Shown piece by piece: positions 11,101 to 22,180 of a stretch of DNA of 64,000 nucleotides. Numbering within the stretch: the first letter of the stretch is position 1; the number at the start of each line of letters is the position of its first letter. The translations under genes and the position numbers were made by a program. The DNA lies in NCBI GenBank assembly GCA_015956445.1, contig WIUZ02000013.1, positions 1,054,001 to 1,118,000 of the forward strand. Reading direction: 5' to 3'. This DNA is from Thelephora terrestris. Taxonomy: Eukaryota; Basidiomycota; Agaricomycetes; Thelephorales; Thelephoraceae. The notes under the pieces are model-generated. The model was not told the origin of the DNA. It did not search any database and saw nothing but the letters and a program-made list of their open reading frames with translations.

Positions 11101-14100
11101 CGTTGGGAATCGTGGCGGTTGTGAGGAAGCGGTGTGGTGTCCACGCGGTGGGGAAATGCCCGGACCCTAATGCCCCAAATGTGGGGATGGGCGGTGATTT
11201 AGTCACGGCACGCCTCGTTCAGGCATAGCCCTTTGATTGGCTGTTACGGCGTAGTTTATGGGTGCGGCCACAACTCTGATGCGGCTTCGGCCTAAGGGTC
11301 GAATGTTCAAAGGGTCCGAGGACACGGACACAACGTAACATACCTCTCTGCCCCTTGCCAATCCGGTGAGTCAAATCACCCCCGTTCACGCCTCTCAACC
11401 AACACCGTTTCTGCTTTAGACCGAAGCAGGAGTTAGTTTGCGTTCCGCAAGACCGAGGGGCTCCTTGACGATTCTTTTGTATCTGCCATGACGAGGGGTA
11501 GAAGAGGGCTAGAGACCGGTGAGCGCGAAGGGGAAACTCAACGAGCGCCAAGTGTCGTCGGTCGCCAGGCGCTAGGCTTCAGAGCGTTTTTGAGTCGTCA
11601 AAATTCGATCAGCTCACGCATTGGGACGCAAGCGCCAAACGAACTGTTCGCGCGAAACTTCAGAGTGCGTTCAGTAGAGCGACCATTTACCGTTAAGTAC
11701 TTGAGTGAAATCTATCTATCCGAACGTTCAGCTATTGAAGTCCACGAGGGACACGCAGAGATCACATTTCTCATGCTCGGACTCCTCGTAGACTCTTGTG
11801 TTCCGGGGAATCATCGAAGATCGATTGGAGTGAAAGCCAGTAAACACACTGCGTACTCGGATTGAGAGAACTAAAATATTATCTAAGACTGGAGCGAAGC
11901 GACGTAAACCGGCCATGCTTGCTCTCGAAAATTACTTGTCCCCGAAGGTCAATCGTAAACTGGGCGGCCGCTTCCTCCAGGACCTAACGGCTGATGCAGA
12001 TGCATCAGCCGTTTTCCGCTGAGTTCCAATTTCTACTTCGCTGTTGATGGCATCGTACGTCCAGGCTCGACATCCCGGCCCGACACGACGCTGGAGCCAA
12101 GTCCTCCACTCCTACTATCGCTCCAGTCGAAAGAAACCCCACGAAACGTCTCTGGCAACGGCATGGGGTATCGGCGGCCCACGTTCAGAAAATCGAGTTG
12201 GTGGCCTGCCGGTCAATGCACAAATCGGCCGATGCCGCGATGCCGAGTTACCGAATCAGACGCGGTCCAAAGGTAAACAACTCCGCGAAGGACTGACTTG
12301 AAGATTACTATGCACCTCTCTCAACTAGCGTTCCAATCGTTTATCCCATGTTACCAAGGATCACTGCTCCGTTGAGCGCGCCTTTTTTGCAGCCTTCTCA
12401 GAAACTCTCATTATGATATACGTTTTGTTGCCCTCGTCCAATATCTCGGCAGCGCTCCATTTGAACACGCCACCCAACATCCCTGAGGCGATAGAGGATC
12501 GGGTGGCATACACACTTTTATGTGCGGACTAATCAGAGGCGTCCTCGACCCACGTCTTTCCCCCGACAAACGACTCGCGCCTCGGTTCATCGATGGTCGC
12601 CAGTTCCTCATCACAGAGGGTAAGTGTCTTCTTGTTTGAACCCGAGACCTACAGTTAGTCCTACGTCCTTTCATTTACCGTGCGAGCGGTGTTTTGATCC
12701 CCCGCTCCTGAAGATCTTGTTCTTAGTATTGAAATGGCCCTTTTCTTAGCTGGAAGATGGGCACGAGCCCGACGTAAACCAGGGCTCGGGTGAGCGGAAA
12801 CAAGCTGGTCCCAGTGATAACGTCGGCCTCCTCTCGTTCATACGATATTGAGAACGATCGTTGCGAGGAAAATGGGGACCGTTGAACATGGGAAATCAGA
12901 ACGAGGTGTCCCGCCTTCGTCAACTGCATGCCTGCGGCGGGGTTCCATAGAGGGGGACGGTAGGATCGCGAAGTCCAAGATATGTGAGATCTAACGGAAC
13001 AATGCTACCTGACGCCCAGAAATCGGTTTGTAACCGTCCACGTTAGGCCTTCGACAGGTAGATTTAGCACGCGATTGAGAATGGGCGTATCGCTGTGGTA
13101 CATCGACCAGGCCTCGTGATCAGATCTTTTGAAAGCGTGAACCCATGGTCAGCGGTTTTCGGCGAGTGAATCGACGAGAAATTCCCTCGCCGCCTGGACA
13201 CTAAGTGGGTCGAAAATTCACGGAGTGATGAGGTTACAACCACAAGCCCAAGTGTTCGAAATACGAAGTGGTGACCACAACCAACATGGTGGCCCTCAGC
13301 CTTCCAGACCAGGGCCAGGTTGGAGATCGTCCGAGTGCCACGGATAGAACACGGAAGGGTAAGGGAGGAAATCGAGCGATCGGACGGTGACCGGAAGGAC
13401 TCGTGCAGGCACTCCAATCCTGTGGTCTTTAGGCGTTACGCGTTGGCCATCAAACAACAAAGGAAGAGAGGTGGTGTGGCCCTCGATTGGGTGATGTACA
13501 CAACACATGATATTAGGGCAAATTTTTGAAAATAGGATGAACCATCAGAGGGTCGGCCAGAGCAGATTTATAGTCGGTCTCATATATGTTGGTATGGCGG
13601 CGGAACTGCCGAGTCCACGGCGATACCAAGCGTCGACTATTGTGCGGCACAATCAGTAGACGAACCAGATACGCCATTACCTCGAGAGGTATGAAGGAGA
13701 GGATGGTCCAGCAAGCGTTGTTCCACTGAATGGTGTTCGGTGGTGTGGTAGCGGCACAATGATCCTGAAAGCGTGGTGGCTCGCTGTGTTGATCCTGGAG
13801 GTGGCGGGATCAATTTGTCCGGGGATCGAGATCGAGACACTCACTCTTGCCAGACCGAAGGACGCATGACTCTCGGCTTGAAGACAATGCGGTGCGGGAA
13901 CCAAATATTGCCTTTCGTCGTGCTGGTTACGGGTCACCGCAATGCCACTCTCACTTTAAATCCTCCTTGAAATGTATCTCCCCATCGAAGCCTAACCGCT
14001 ACACGTGTTATTCGAACCAGGTTGAAGTTCAGTTTTCGAGTGGCCATCCCGGGTATGTTACCCAAGTACTCTGCTTACTTCACGGAAACCAACTCCATCT
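11101..14100. other. 3-kb gene-poor decayed region
   Basis: Short open frames on both strands show no domain I can name. A reverse-strand stretch at about 12700-13520 reads as protein-like text in pieces (for example FLVDSLAENR, SMYHSDTPILNRVLNLPVEG) broken by stops, and may be an old gene. A perfect palindrome lies at 11986-12013. The last few hundred bases may hold the lost 5' part of the trehalase. No functional gene is supported. Confidence 0.4.
11986..12013. repeat. Perfect inverted repeat, 13-bp arms with 2-bp spacer
   Basis: AACGGCTGATGCA, then GA, then TGCATCAGCCGTT. The arms are exact reverse complements and the pairing stops abruptly on both sides. It lies in otherwise featureless sequence. 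It could be a cruciform, a terminator-like hairpin or a scar; nothing beside it decides. Confidence 0.85.
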
Positions 14101-14114
14101 TTCACTAATCGCTC

Positions 14115-15335
14115 CAACCCCATAGGTGGAAACCATCCTGGTTCTAACGGAACAAGTGTTCCCGACACGCGATCGAACAACTCGACGGGACTCACTTTTC
14201 CGGCGACGGTCACTTTAACCCTGCCATCCTCAACGACCTCAAGAATCCCTTCGTCAAGGCCTGGACTGGCATCGTCAGCGGTTATCTGACGCAACTCATC
14301 AGGGACACCGACGATTCCGCCCTTTGCAACGGTTTTACCCGCAAGAGCACTCTCGAATTCCCTTGAACTACACTTTCGTTGTCCTTGGTGATCGCTTCAG
14401 AGAAATCTGTGAGCTTATTGATCCTCTAACTCACGACGTAAGATTCATCTTCGACTCTCAGGCTACTGGCATAGTTCGAACTCTACGATGTTGTCGACTC
14501 CGCCCTCCAGAACTTCATGGATCAATTGGAGCGATTCGAATTCATCCCAAATGGTGGACGTATCTATTATCTGAACCGGTCCCAGCCGCCCTTGTTCTCT
14601 CGCATGCTCGACCGCTATATCAACGCTACGAACGACACCACCATCTTGGAACGCGCATTGCCTTTAGCCGAGCTCGAACTGGAGTGGTGGTCAACGAACA
14701 GGAGCATCACCGTCACCAACTCTAACACCTCTCAGATGTACAACATGTTTCACTACGCTGTCAACAACCACGCTCCCCGTCTGAAGCCTTATTTGGAGGA
14801 TTACCGGTCCGTGACTGGTGTGAACTTGACTGAACAGCAGCGTTCAGACTTGTACGCCGAGTTGGCAAGGGGGCAGAACCCGGTAATGCTTCAACTCAAC
14901 TTGGAAAAGATTTCTTCCTTACCGAGCATCACTAGGTTGGGATTACATCGGTCGATGGCTCAAGCAACCTCTGGCCGGAGTCAACTTGAACGATCAAGAT
15001 TCCAAGCTCAGGACGCTAAACATCAGGAGCACCATCCCCGTCGACTCTAATTCCCCTTTTGTGTATGTGAAGTTCTCACCCACCGCAGAGAACGCGCCGT
15101 TGAATTTCTTCCAGAAAAGTCTCACCAAATCCTCGCCGGGTACCTCGACCAGGAGGGATCCACCTCTCAAGCGGCAAGCCACCGCGACACCGCTTCGAAC
15201 CTCCGCATCGGTATCATCGATCTCTCCTGGGACTCCAACAAACTTTCCTTCTACGACTACGACCCGGTTTCAAACGCCCGTAACGGCTATTACTCGCCCG
15301 CCATCTTTTATCCATCCTGGGTCTGAAAGATTTCC
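14115..15335 (+). pseudogene. GH37 trehalase pseudogene, truncated
   Basis: Blocks of a trehalase, which hydrolyses trehalose to two glucoses, run in order on the + strand. They include NPAILNDLKNPFVKAWTGIV with LTQLIRDTDDSALCNG, STLEFP then PLNYTFVV, ELYDVVDSALQNFMDQLERF with the signature IPNGGRIYYLNRSQPPLFSR, ILERALPLAELELEWW, IGRWLKQPLAGVNLNDQDSK, LRTLNIRSTIPVD, and finally IGIIDLSWDSNKLSFYDY with YSPAIFYPSWV. The PGGRFxExYxWDxY region is badly altered and several frame changes and stops separate the blocks. The gene stops where the duplicated chorismate mutase block begins, so the C-terminal catalytic part is gone. It is probably the secreted, acid-type family, judging by the Asn-rich loops. 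Confidence 0.75.
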
Positions 15336-16208
15336 ACGATCCCTTGCCAAGCGGGCGCTGACCCTCCGCAAACGCCGTTCGCAGTCCTGACGAATAACCG
15401 TTCACATCGAACCTCCCCGAAACTGTGCTCAAACCCGTGGACTTTCCACAAATCTTTTACCCGAATTCCATCAATGCGAACCGGTCCATTGTTTCTTTTA
15501 TACCCGTCAGATCGTTCCGATGATAACCAAGAGGTCCACCATCCAACTTGCCGCTTTCAAACGTGCGAAAGGCATCATCGGCGATGAAGAATACGAAGAC
15601 GATTGGAACTACGGAAGCGCTGCAACCTTGGACGTCGAAGTTCTCCAGGCAATCTCCAAACGTGTCCATTACGGTACGGGTTCCCCCTACCCGACAAAGT
15701 CGATTCTGCAAAACTGACTAGATCACACGATCTCTGCATACATGATCTTTTACGTCTCCAAACCACCGGTACACTGCGATTTTCCTACTCTACTCCCCGC
15801 ACCCAGGGAAATTCGTCTCAGAGTCTAAGTTCGTCTAGGATCCCGCAGCCTTCATCACACACATTCAGAACCCGAACCGGCCTGTCCTTGAGGGTCTGAT
15901 CACGAAACCGGAAGTGGAAAGGAAGCTCCTACAGAGGCTGCGCAAGAAGGCAACCATCTATGCACAGGACGTCGCGGCAGACGGAAGCCCGAACCAGGAT
16001 GAAACGTACAAGATCGACGTGGATGGAGTCGTTGAGTTGTACGAGCACTACATCATTCCGCTGACCAAGGAGGTCGAGGTGCGTGTTTCGTTCCATGAGG
16101 TCGCTTGTATGTGCAACTGAAGTTCCGGTGCAGGTTGACTACCTGTTGCAACGCCTCGATGGCTTGACTCCGGAACAAATCGAGGAACTGTCCAAACGAA
16201 AACCCTAG
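15336..16208 (+). pseudogene. Truncated chorismate mutase copy (duplicate of 2425-3302)
   Basis: From about 15340 the sequence follows the intact chorismate mutase at 2425 onward with long runs of identity. It includes the exon 3, 4 and 5 equivalents and the stop. Exons 1 and 2 are missing because the break lies inside intron 2. Early in the exon 3 equivalent the codon after SPDE is TAA instead of TAC, and a base is lost in the tract before TRQIV, so no enzyme can be made. Exons 4-5 (from about 15911) remain almost unchanged, which suggests a fairly recent event. Confidence 0.88.
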
Positions 16209-18195
16209 ATTCCCCCTGTGAGCTTTCGTGTATAGCGAGGCTCGCATCGCGTCGTGTTGGCTCCGAGTCCGTTATCTTCCTTGAGCGTCTGAAGATCGAC
16301 AATATCAAATAGTGTAAATTTCGCTGTTGTACGGAGATATTTAGAAATCAAGCTGACGAATCGCAAAGCTGAACTCGGCTCACATGATCCCCAAGAATCA
16401 TCATGAAAATACCGGTTGCAGATATGAGAACAGTTTTTATTGCCACACCCTTGGTTCCCGGGAGATGGGTGCATAAGTACACGTACTTGCCACAAAAGCG
16501 AGGCAGTACACAACTTGACACGGGAGCAACAGCGCCAATTATCAATCCCAGGAATCGCTAATCAGGTGATATGTTTCGAAGTGAATACACATCCCCTGCT
16601 CTCCAACCAACGGAAACCTTCCTTTGCGTCCCTTTGGAAAGAACCCAGGTCATAGCAGTGTCCCAATTTGATTGTGAGCTTGAAGTCGCCGTGCTTGGCG
16701 AACCGGTCATAAAGAAACCAATCAATTCCTCCCCAAAGGTCCCAACGTACCCCATCGAAATGAGGGGGAAATCTACCCACTACAAGCTCGAGCTCGCAGA
16801 GGGCGGTAGAGCTGATGGTAAAGATTAGAGGGAAACTCCTTGCAAAGTTGTGATAAGTGGCGAGTACGGGTCGAACGGTCACCCGACGGAGGTCCTTGAT
16901 CTCTCCAAGTTTAAGAGACCCCAGCAGCTCGTGTCCTGTCGGAGGAAACTTGGTCAAACCCCCTTTACACAACAAGAGGGACGAGATTCGGTGCGTGCCT
17001 TTACTACTAGCTGTTATAGTGAGGTATTGAAGGGTGTTTGCGCACGCATTCAGCAGGCGCTGGTCATGATCCCCGAAGGAATCCTCCAGCTCGATAGATC
17101 GGAGGTTGAACCCGTGTTGGAGCCCATAGATGAGCTTCATCGGACACTGGACCGCATTGTCTGCGTGGTCGAGCCGGAAGTGCCTGTGGGGAAGTGAAGA
17201 TTGATCGACAATCGCAGGAGTGGTTAGATTCGGTCGGGCCCGTCCCACATTTCCGTCCAGCCACTCGAGACACAAGTTTTCGAGGTTCGGGAACTGTAGA
17301 AAGAATTGCAAAACATGTCGATGATTGCCGAGAGGACGACGGAGCGTGAGAGAAGTTAGAGTGGGACAGAAGTGTGCGAAGCAGCTTTTGTGATGGTTTG
17401 CCCACACGTCACTGTCATAGAGATCGATGGTGATGACGTGGACTCGGTCCAGGGACTGGAAGTGGTGCATGTGAGGTCGTAGGGCATCCGGAGTGAATGT
17501 GCCGGTGTTGTGGATGTCACCCTGTCGAGCGCTATGGATGTAGATCTTTCGAGTGTGCTGGAGGAAGCCGCGTTCACCCATATAAGCTAAGAAGCGAAGT
17601 TGAACGTCCTGATATCCCTGCGTCAGGCGGCGGAGCTTTTTTCTCTCCTCTCTTGTGAGCACGCTCTCGTTGTTCCGTGGAGTCAGACACAATGTTTGAT
17701 GGACGAGATGTCGAGCCGAAGCCAACATGGCTTTACAGGTCAAAGCACATACCTTGAGGGCTGGAAGGTCGTCGTGGAGCGCGTCAACGATGCGGTTGAC
17801 GAGATCTTGGGGCAGGCCCATACAACCACGATGGACCATGGCGCAAATCAAGTCGAGGTCGACCAGCGCGGCGAAGAATGTAGCTCTTCGGAGAAGCACC
17901 CGGATTGGTAATGCCGATTGATCCTATGAGCGATCCCTGAGGAATTCGTGGTACTAAGTTTGCGTACAAAGCTCGACCATTTAAGTTGGCGAGAAGGGCG
18001 CAGATGATTGGTAGGGGTTAGACACTGGAGGGAGGTGATGGTAACCGAGAAAGGAACGAGCTCATCTGCCCACGACCGAGAGGGGGAAATCCTGTCGTTT
18101 TGTTGTTCAACTTTTAAGGTAAGCGACTCAGAGTCACCCCTCAGGTGTAAACTTTAAGTTGCTTTTACCCGTGGTCTCTGTGTGGTTGGGTTACC
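15340..18195. repeat. Segmental duplication, copy 2 (chorismate mutase fragment plus F-box A2)
   Basis: Counterpart of 2425-5245. Its left edge abuts the broken trehalase. Its right edge meets an unrelated 400-base island. The F-box gene inside stays open while the chorismate mutase part is dead. Confidence 0.85.
16562..17821 (-). CDS. F-box-like protein, family A, copy A2
   Basis: 419 residues from MGLPQDLVNRIVDALHDD. It is very close to A1 along its whole length, including the F-box-like head (LPALKVCALTCKAMLASARH) and the leucine-rich body. A 2-base insertion at the very end shifts the last ten codons, replacing the ISDCWD tail with TSKHIT. It therefore stays open but differs where all other members agree. 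It arose by the 2.8-kb duplication. Whether it is expressed cannot be judged; the promoter region was copied with it. Confidence 0.65.
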   Translation of the reverse strand: MGLPQDLVNRIVDALHDDLPALKVCALTCKAMLASARHLVHQTLCLTPRNNESVLTREERKKLRRLTQGYQDVQLRFLAYMGERGFLQHTRKIYIHSARQGDIHNTGTFTPDALRPHMHHFQSLDRVHVITIDLYDSDVWANHHKSCFAHFCPTLTSLTLRRPLGNHRHVLQFFLQFPNLENLCLEWLDGNVGRARPNLTTPAIVDQSSLPHRHFRLDHADNAVQCPMKLIYGLQHGFNLRSIELEDSFGDHDQRLLNACANTLQYLTITASSKGTHRISSLLLCKGGLTKFPPTGHELLGSLKLGEIKDLRRVTVRPVLATYHNFARSFPLIFTISSTALCELELVVGRFPPHFDGVRWDLWGGIDWFLYDRFAKHGDFKLTIKLGHCYDLGSFQRDAKEGFRWLESRGCVFTSKHIT

Positions 18196-18690
18196 TCCCT
18201 CAATACACACGGCTTCTTGCACATGGTTGCCGTTGGTGGAGGGGGATCTGTTTTCTGGGTCCCTCAGTGCCAGTTAATGCAGACGCGTCACTGGGGCTAC
18301 ATCTCGGCCCGAGCAGGTTTGCAGGCCCCTTGGTGGGGCTACGATTTTGCCGGCCCGGAAAACTTTTCTTTTTGTCACCCCTTCGGGGTGAATTGGACCT
18401 ACGGGTTCGCCGAAGGCGTCTTCTTTGGCTACAGCACAATTCTACAAATCATCTATAATAAAGGCCCCGTCTCCTCGTCCTCACCCTCAGAGGCTCTGAT
18501 CTGGAAAGCTGCCTGGTTCCAGGCCTTAGATGGGCCGATCGTAGGCCATGGTGTTCATTGACGTCCATCAATATCACCACACCGTAGTATCCTTCGTATT
18601 TCAAGAATGAATCGAACATATACTGGACATTTCAGCCGCGTGCCTGTGACTAAAACGAATTCGTACATACAGCAACCCAGGAGCGATAGC
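18196..18690. other. Composition island between F-box A2 promoter and A3
   Basis: This sequence has no match in A1 upstream DNA. It holds small hairpins such as ACCCCTTCGGGGT and a tryptophan-rich open frame (18217-18561, 114 codons, with PWWGYDFAGPENF). I recognise no domain, and codon text this rich in Trp and Phe is unusual. It could be an inserted non-coding repeat. No gene is called. Confidence 0.35.
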
Positions 18691-18695
18691 GCCAA

Positions 18696-19964
18696 TCAAT
18701 CCCAGGCTTTATCGATCAAGTGGCATACCTCGAAGTGAATATATCCTCTACTCGCCAACAAAGGAAAGACTTCAGTTGCATGCCTTCGGAACGCACCCAG
18801 GACAGAAATATTGCCAGCTTTGACGACGAGCCTGAAGTGTCCATGCTTGGCAAATCGTTCATAAAGAAATCTATCGATCTCTGTACAAGGGCGCCACAAC
18901 GTCCAAACAATAACATGGCGATTGGTACCCAGCGCAAGCACGAGCTCGCAGAAGACGGTAGAAGTGATGGTCAAGATTGGGAGGAACTGGGATGCGGTGC
19001 TGGGATAGGAACGGAGTACCGGACGGATTGCCAGCCGACGGAGTCCCTTGATCCTTGTGAGGTCGAGCTGCTGGTATCCTACTAACAGAAAGTTAGTCAA
19101 ACATCCCCCTTTACCCGGCGAGAGTAAATGCGCACCCCCACTACCAGATAAGATAGCGAGGTCTTGAATGGTATCTGCGCACGCATTCAGCACATCCTGG
19201 CCGTGATTCCAGGAAGAGCCGTCCAGTTCGACAGACCGAAATTTGAGCTTGTTTCCCAGTCTAAAAACGAAGTCCATCGGCTCCCAGAAGTGATCGAAAT
19301 TGACGAGTCGGAGGTGACCACGGGGAATCGAGGGTTGGTCAACGATTGTGGGTGCGGCCGGAGCCAGTGGAGTGCGTCTTACACCATCGTCATTTCCACC
19401 CAGCCACTCGAGAGACAGGTTCTCGAGATTCGGGAACTGTAACACGAGCTGTAACACGAGTCCATCATCACCGAGAGGGCGACGGAGCGTGAGGGAGGTT
19501 AGAGTGGGATAGAAGTGCGCGAAACAGCTTTTGTGATGCCTCGCCCACACGTCGCTCTCACAGAGTTCAATAGTGATGGCGTGGACTCGTGCCAGGGATT
19601 GGAAGTGGTGCATGTGGGGTAGTAGGGTATCCGGGGTGAATGCACCGGCGTTGTGGATGTAACCCGGCCCAGGGGCGTCGATGTAGACCTTTCGAGCGTA
19701 CTGGAGCAAACCGCGTTCACCCATATGAGCTAAGAAGCGAAGTTGAACGTCCTGATATCCCTGCGTCAGGCGGCGGAGCTTTTTTCTCTCCTCTCTTGTG
19801 AGCACGCTCTCGTTGTTCCGTGGAGTCAGACACAATGTCTGATGTACGAGACGCCGAGCCGAAGCAAACATCGCTCTGCAGGTCAACGCACATGCTTTGA
19901 GTGCCGGAAGGTCGTCGTGGAGCGTGTCAACGATGCGGTCGACAAGCTCTTGGGGAAGACCCAT
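18696..19964 (-). CDS. F-box-like protein, family A, copy A3
   Basis: 422 residues from MGLPQELVDRIVDTLHDDLP. The F-box-like head and the first ~150 residues are close to A1/A2, while the leucine-rich body has diverged (FPNLENLSLEWLGGNDDG, LVNFDHFWEPMDFVFRLGN). The tail LIDKAWD matches the family end. It is an older duplicate than A1/A2 with an intact frame. The substrate-binding half has diverged most, as expected if it adapts to different targets. That interpretation is inference. Confidence 0.7.
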   Translation of the reverse strand: MGLPQELVDRIVDTLHDDLPALKACALTCRAMFASARRLVHQTLCLTPRNNESVLTREERKKLRRLTQGYQDVQLRFLAHMGERGLLQYARKVYIDAPGPGYIHNAGAFTPDTLLPHMHHFQSLARVHAITIELCESDVWARHHKSCFAHFYPTLTSLTLRRPLGDDGLVLQLVLQFPNLENLSLEWLGGNDDGVRRTPLAPAAPTIVDQPSIPRGHLRLVNFDHFWEPMDFVFRLGNKLKFRSVELDGSSWNHGQDVLNACADTIQDLAILSGSGGAHLLSPGKGGCLTNFLLVGYQQLDLTRIKGLRRLAIRPVLRSYPSTASQFLPILTITSTVFCELVLALGTNRHVIVWTLWRPCTEIDRFLYERFAKHGHFRLVVKAGNISVLGAFRRHATEVFPLLASRGYIHFEVCHLIDKAWD

Positions 19965-20690
19965 GCAACCGCCATGAACTGTAGAGCAAATCAAGTTGAG
20001 ATCTACGGGCTGATGGCCCGTCGGGGCTGGGCGCTCGGCAAATAACCTAATTCTTTGGCCAAGTGCCCGAACGGGGCGTAACGCTGGTCGACCCCATCAG
20101 TAACTCTCTCTGGAATTCACGAAACTAGGGTCACCCACAAAAGCCAACCATTTGGTTCGGTGACAAGGGGCGGGTGAGTTGGAGGTGCCGGAAGGAGATG
20201 ATGGCAGCTGATGATCACTGGATGGGCGCGCTCGATCGCACTGCCTCACATCTGTCACCTTCAAGTTAGAGAAAAAGAGCGGCTGGCGCAAATGGTTCGC
20301 CGTTTTGTGGACAGCGGCGTTGGTTTTGACTGCGAGTTTCTGGCAAGCGCATGCCAACGCGTTGCCAGGACGCACTCTCTGCACTCTACCATTCTCTCTC
20401 GTGTGTGGAACTCAACCTTGGAACCTCATGATTGTGACTGTGACAATGACAAAGTCCTCTCCTGGACGTGCACAATTTACGAGGAGCCCCCCTGCACAAA
20501 ACCCATACCATCGAGCACATCTACGTACGTCCGGTCTTTCGAGAAGGGCCGATATGCTGTCTGTTGCGGGTGCTTTTTGAGGTATTCCCTGAGGTTTCTC
20601 GAGTGGGCCTGTTCACGAAGAGAATTGACAACCCCTGCTCGAACGTTTGCGTTGGGCAACTCACAGTAGCTTGCGCTTTGCCATCACTTT
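19965..20690. other. Region upstream of F-box A3, similar to A1 upstream
   Basis: The stretch 20300-20500 resembles 5270-5480 (shared ATTGTGACT and AAGTCCTCTCC-like blocks). Upstream DNA was therefore amplified with the F-box units. I see no gene here. Confidence 0.4.
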
Positions 20691-20694
20691 CTCA

Positions 20695-20765
20695 CCCGTC
20701 TTTACTACCAGGGAGATTCATCTCAGAGCCCAGGTTCCTCTCGGATCCTGCCCCCTCTCAATAAC
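20695..20765 (+). pseudogene. Short chorismate mutase exon relic
   Basis: About 65 bases match the splice acceptor and start of chorismate mutase exon 4 (2885-2945): CCAGGGAGATTCATCTCAGA corresponds to CCAGGGAAATTCGTCTCAGA, coding GRFISEPRFLSDPAP versus [15 protein letters not shown]. It sits just before F-box A4, as the larger pieces sit before A1 and A2. Confidence 0.65.
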
Positions 20766-20892
20766 ACCGGTAGGTTTACAGATGTAAAAAACATTTACAG
20801 GTACTACATCGCTTGTGTCGAGTACATGCTTAGCGTAAGTAAGTAGGCGTACAAAGCGGAATCGTACACACCAAAAAGCGGTCACGATGGCG

Positions 20893-22180
20893 CCGGACAA
20901 TCCCAGCATCCATCGACCAAGCCGAATGTTTCGAAACGAATACATCCTATACTCGCCAACTGAGGAAACCCTTCCTCCACATGCTTTTGGAAAGCACACA
21001 GGCCATCAAGGTTTCCCGCTTTGATAACGAGTCTGAAGTCCCCGTGTTCGGCGAATCGCTCATAAAGAAACCCATCAATATCTGTCCAACGGCTCCAATA
21101 CAGCCCATCGAAACAAAAGCAATGTCTACACACTACGAGCACAAGTTCGCGGAGGGTGGTGGAAGTGATGGTATAAATCGGGAGGAACTCGAATGCGATG
21201 TCGGAGGAGGTGAGTATTCGTGGGTGCATCGTCAACCGACGGAGATCCTTGATGCCCATGAGTTTGATGTATCTCAACGCCTTGCATCCTGTGGTAGGAA
21301 AGCTCGTCAAACTTGCCTAGCAAGGTAACCGTAGTCAATGCATATCCTTACCACTTGATATGATAGTGAGGTCTTGAATGGTATTCGCGTGCGCATTTAG
21401 CACGTGCTGACCAAGATTCCAGGAAGAGCCTTCGAGTTCAACGGATCGAAGCTTGAACCCATTTCGGAGGTCATAAGCCAAGTTCATCGGCAATCGAACC
21501 GCGTTGTCCATATGGGCGAGTCGGAGGTGCCCACGGATAAGTGATGGTTGGCCAAAAATCGTGGAGACGGACGGCGGGGCCGGTCTGGTTGGTCGTACAC
21601 CTTCATTACCTTCATCCGGCCACTCGAGACACAAGTGTTCGAGATTGGGGAACTGTAGAGCGAATTGCAAAAAACTCTGATAGTGACCAAGAGGGCGACA
21701 GAGCGTGAGGGAGGTTAGAGTGGGATAAAAATGGGCGAAGCAGCTTTTGTAATGGTGTCTCCATGCGTCAGCATCGTAGTTCTCGATTGTTAGGGCGTGG
21801 ACTCGGTCCAAGGATCGGAAGTGGTGTAGGTGAGGTCGTAGGGTATCTGGAGTGAACACGCCGAGGTCTGGGATGTAAACCGGCCGAGGGGTGTAGATGT
21901 AGATCTTTCGAGTGTACTGGAGTAACCTGCGTTCTCCCATGTAAGATAAGAAGCGGAGTTGAACATCCTGATACCCCTGGTTCAGGCGTCGGAACCTCTT
22001 GTTCTCCTCTTGCGTGAGAACGCTCTTGTTGTTCCATGGAGTCAGACATAATGTTTTGTGGATGAGATGTCGAGTTGAAGCAAACATTGCTTTGCAAGTC
22101 AACGAACACGATTTGAGCGCCGGAAGGTCGTCGTGAAGCATTTCGATGACGTGGTCGACGAGTTCCTGGGGCAGACCCAT
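20893..22180 (-). pseudogene. F-box-like protein, family A, copy A4 (probably broken)
   Basis: Starts as MGLPQELVDHVIEMLHDD and follows the family through FPNLEHLCLEWPDEGNEG to about residue 280, where the frame ends. The rest continues from TSFPTTGCKALRYIKLMGI to FETFGLVDGCWD in another frame. A GTAAGG...GCTAG stretch of only 35 bases lies at the junction. Splicing it out does not restore the frame, so a frameshift is more likely than an intron. The usual stop after CWD is also lost, adding four residues. It is the most diverged of the four copies. Confidence 0.6.

Noticed and set aside
11219-11551. 110-codon reverse frame upstream of the NB-ARC gene
   Set aside because: Arg/Cys-rich with no recognisable domain. 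It lies in the promoter region of the NB-ARC gene.
13064-13520. Reverse-strand protein-like stretch in the 11-14 kb gap
   Set aside because: The text looks somewhat coding but is broken and matches no family I can name, so it is mentioned in the gap entry only.
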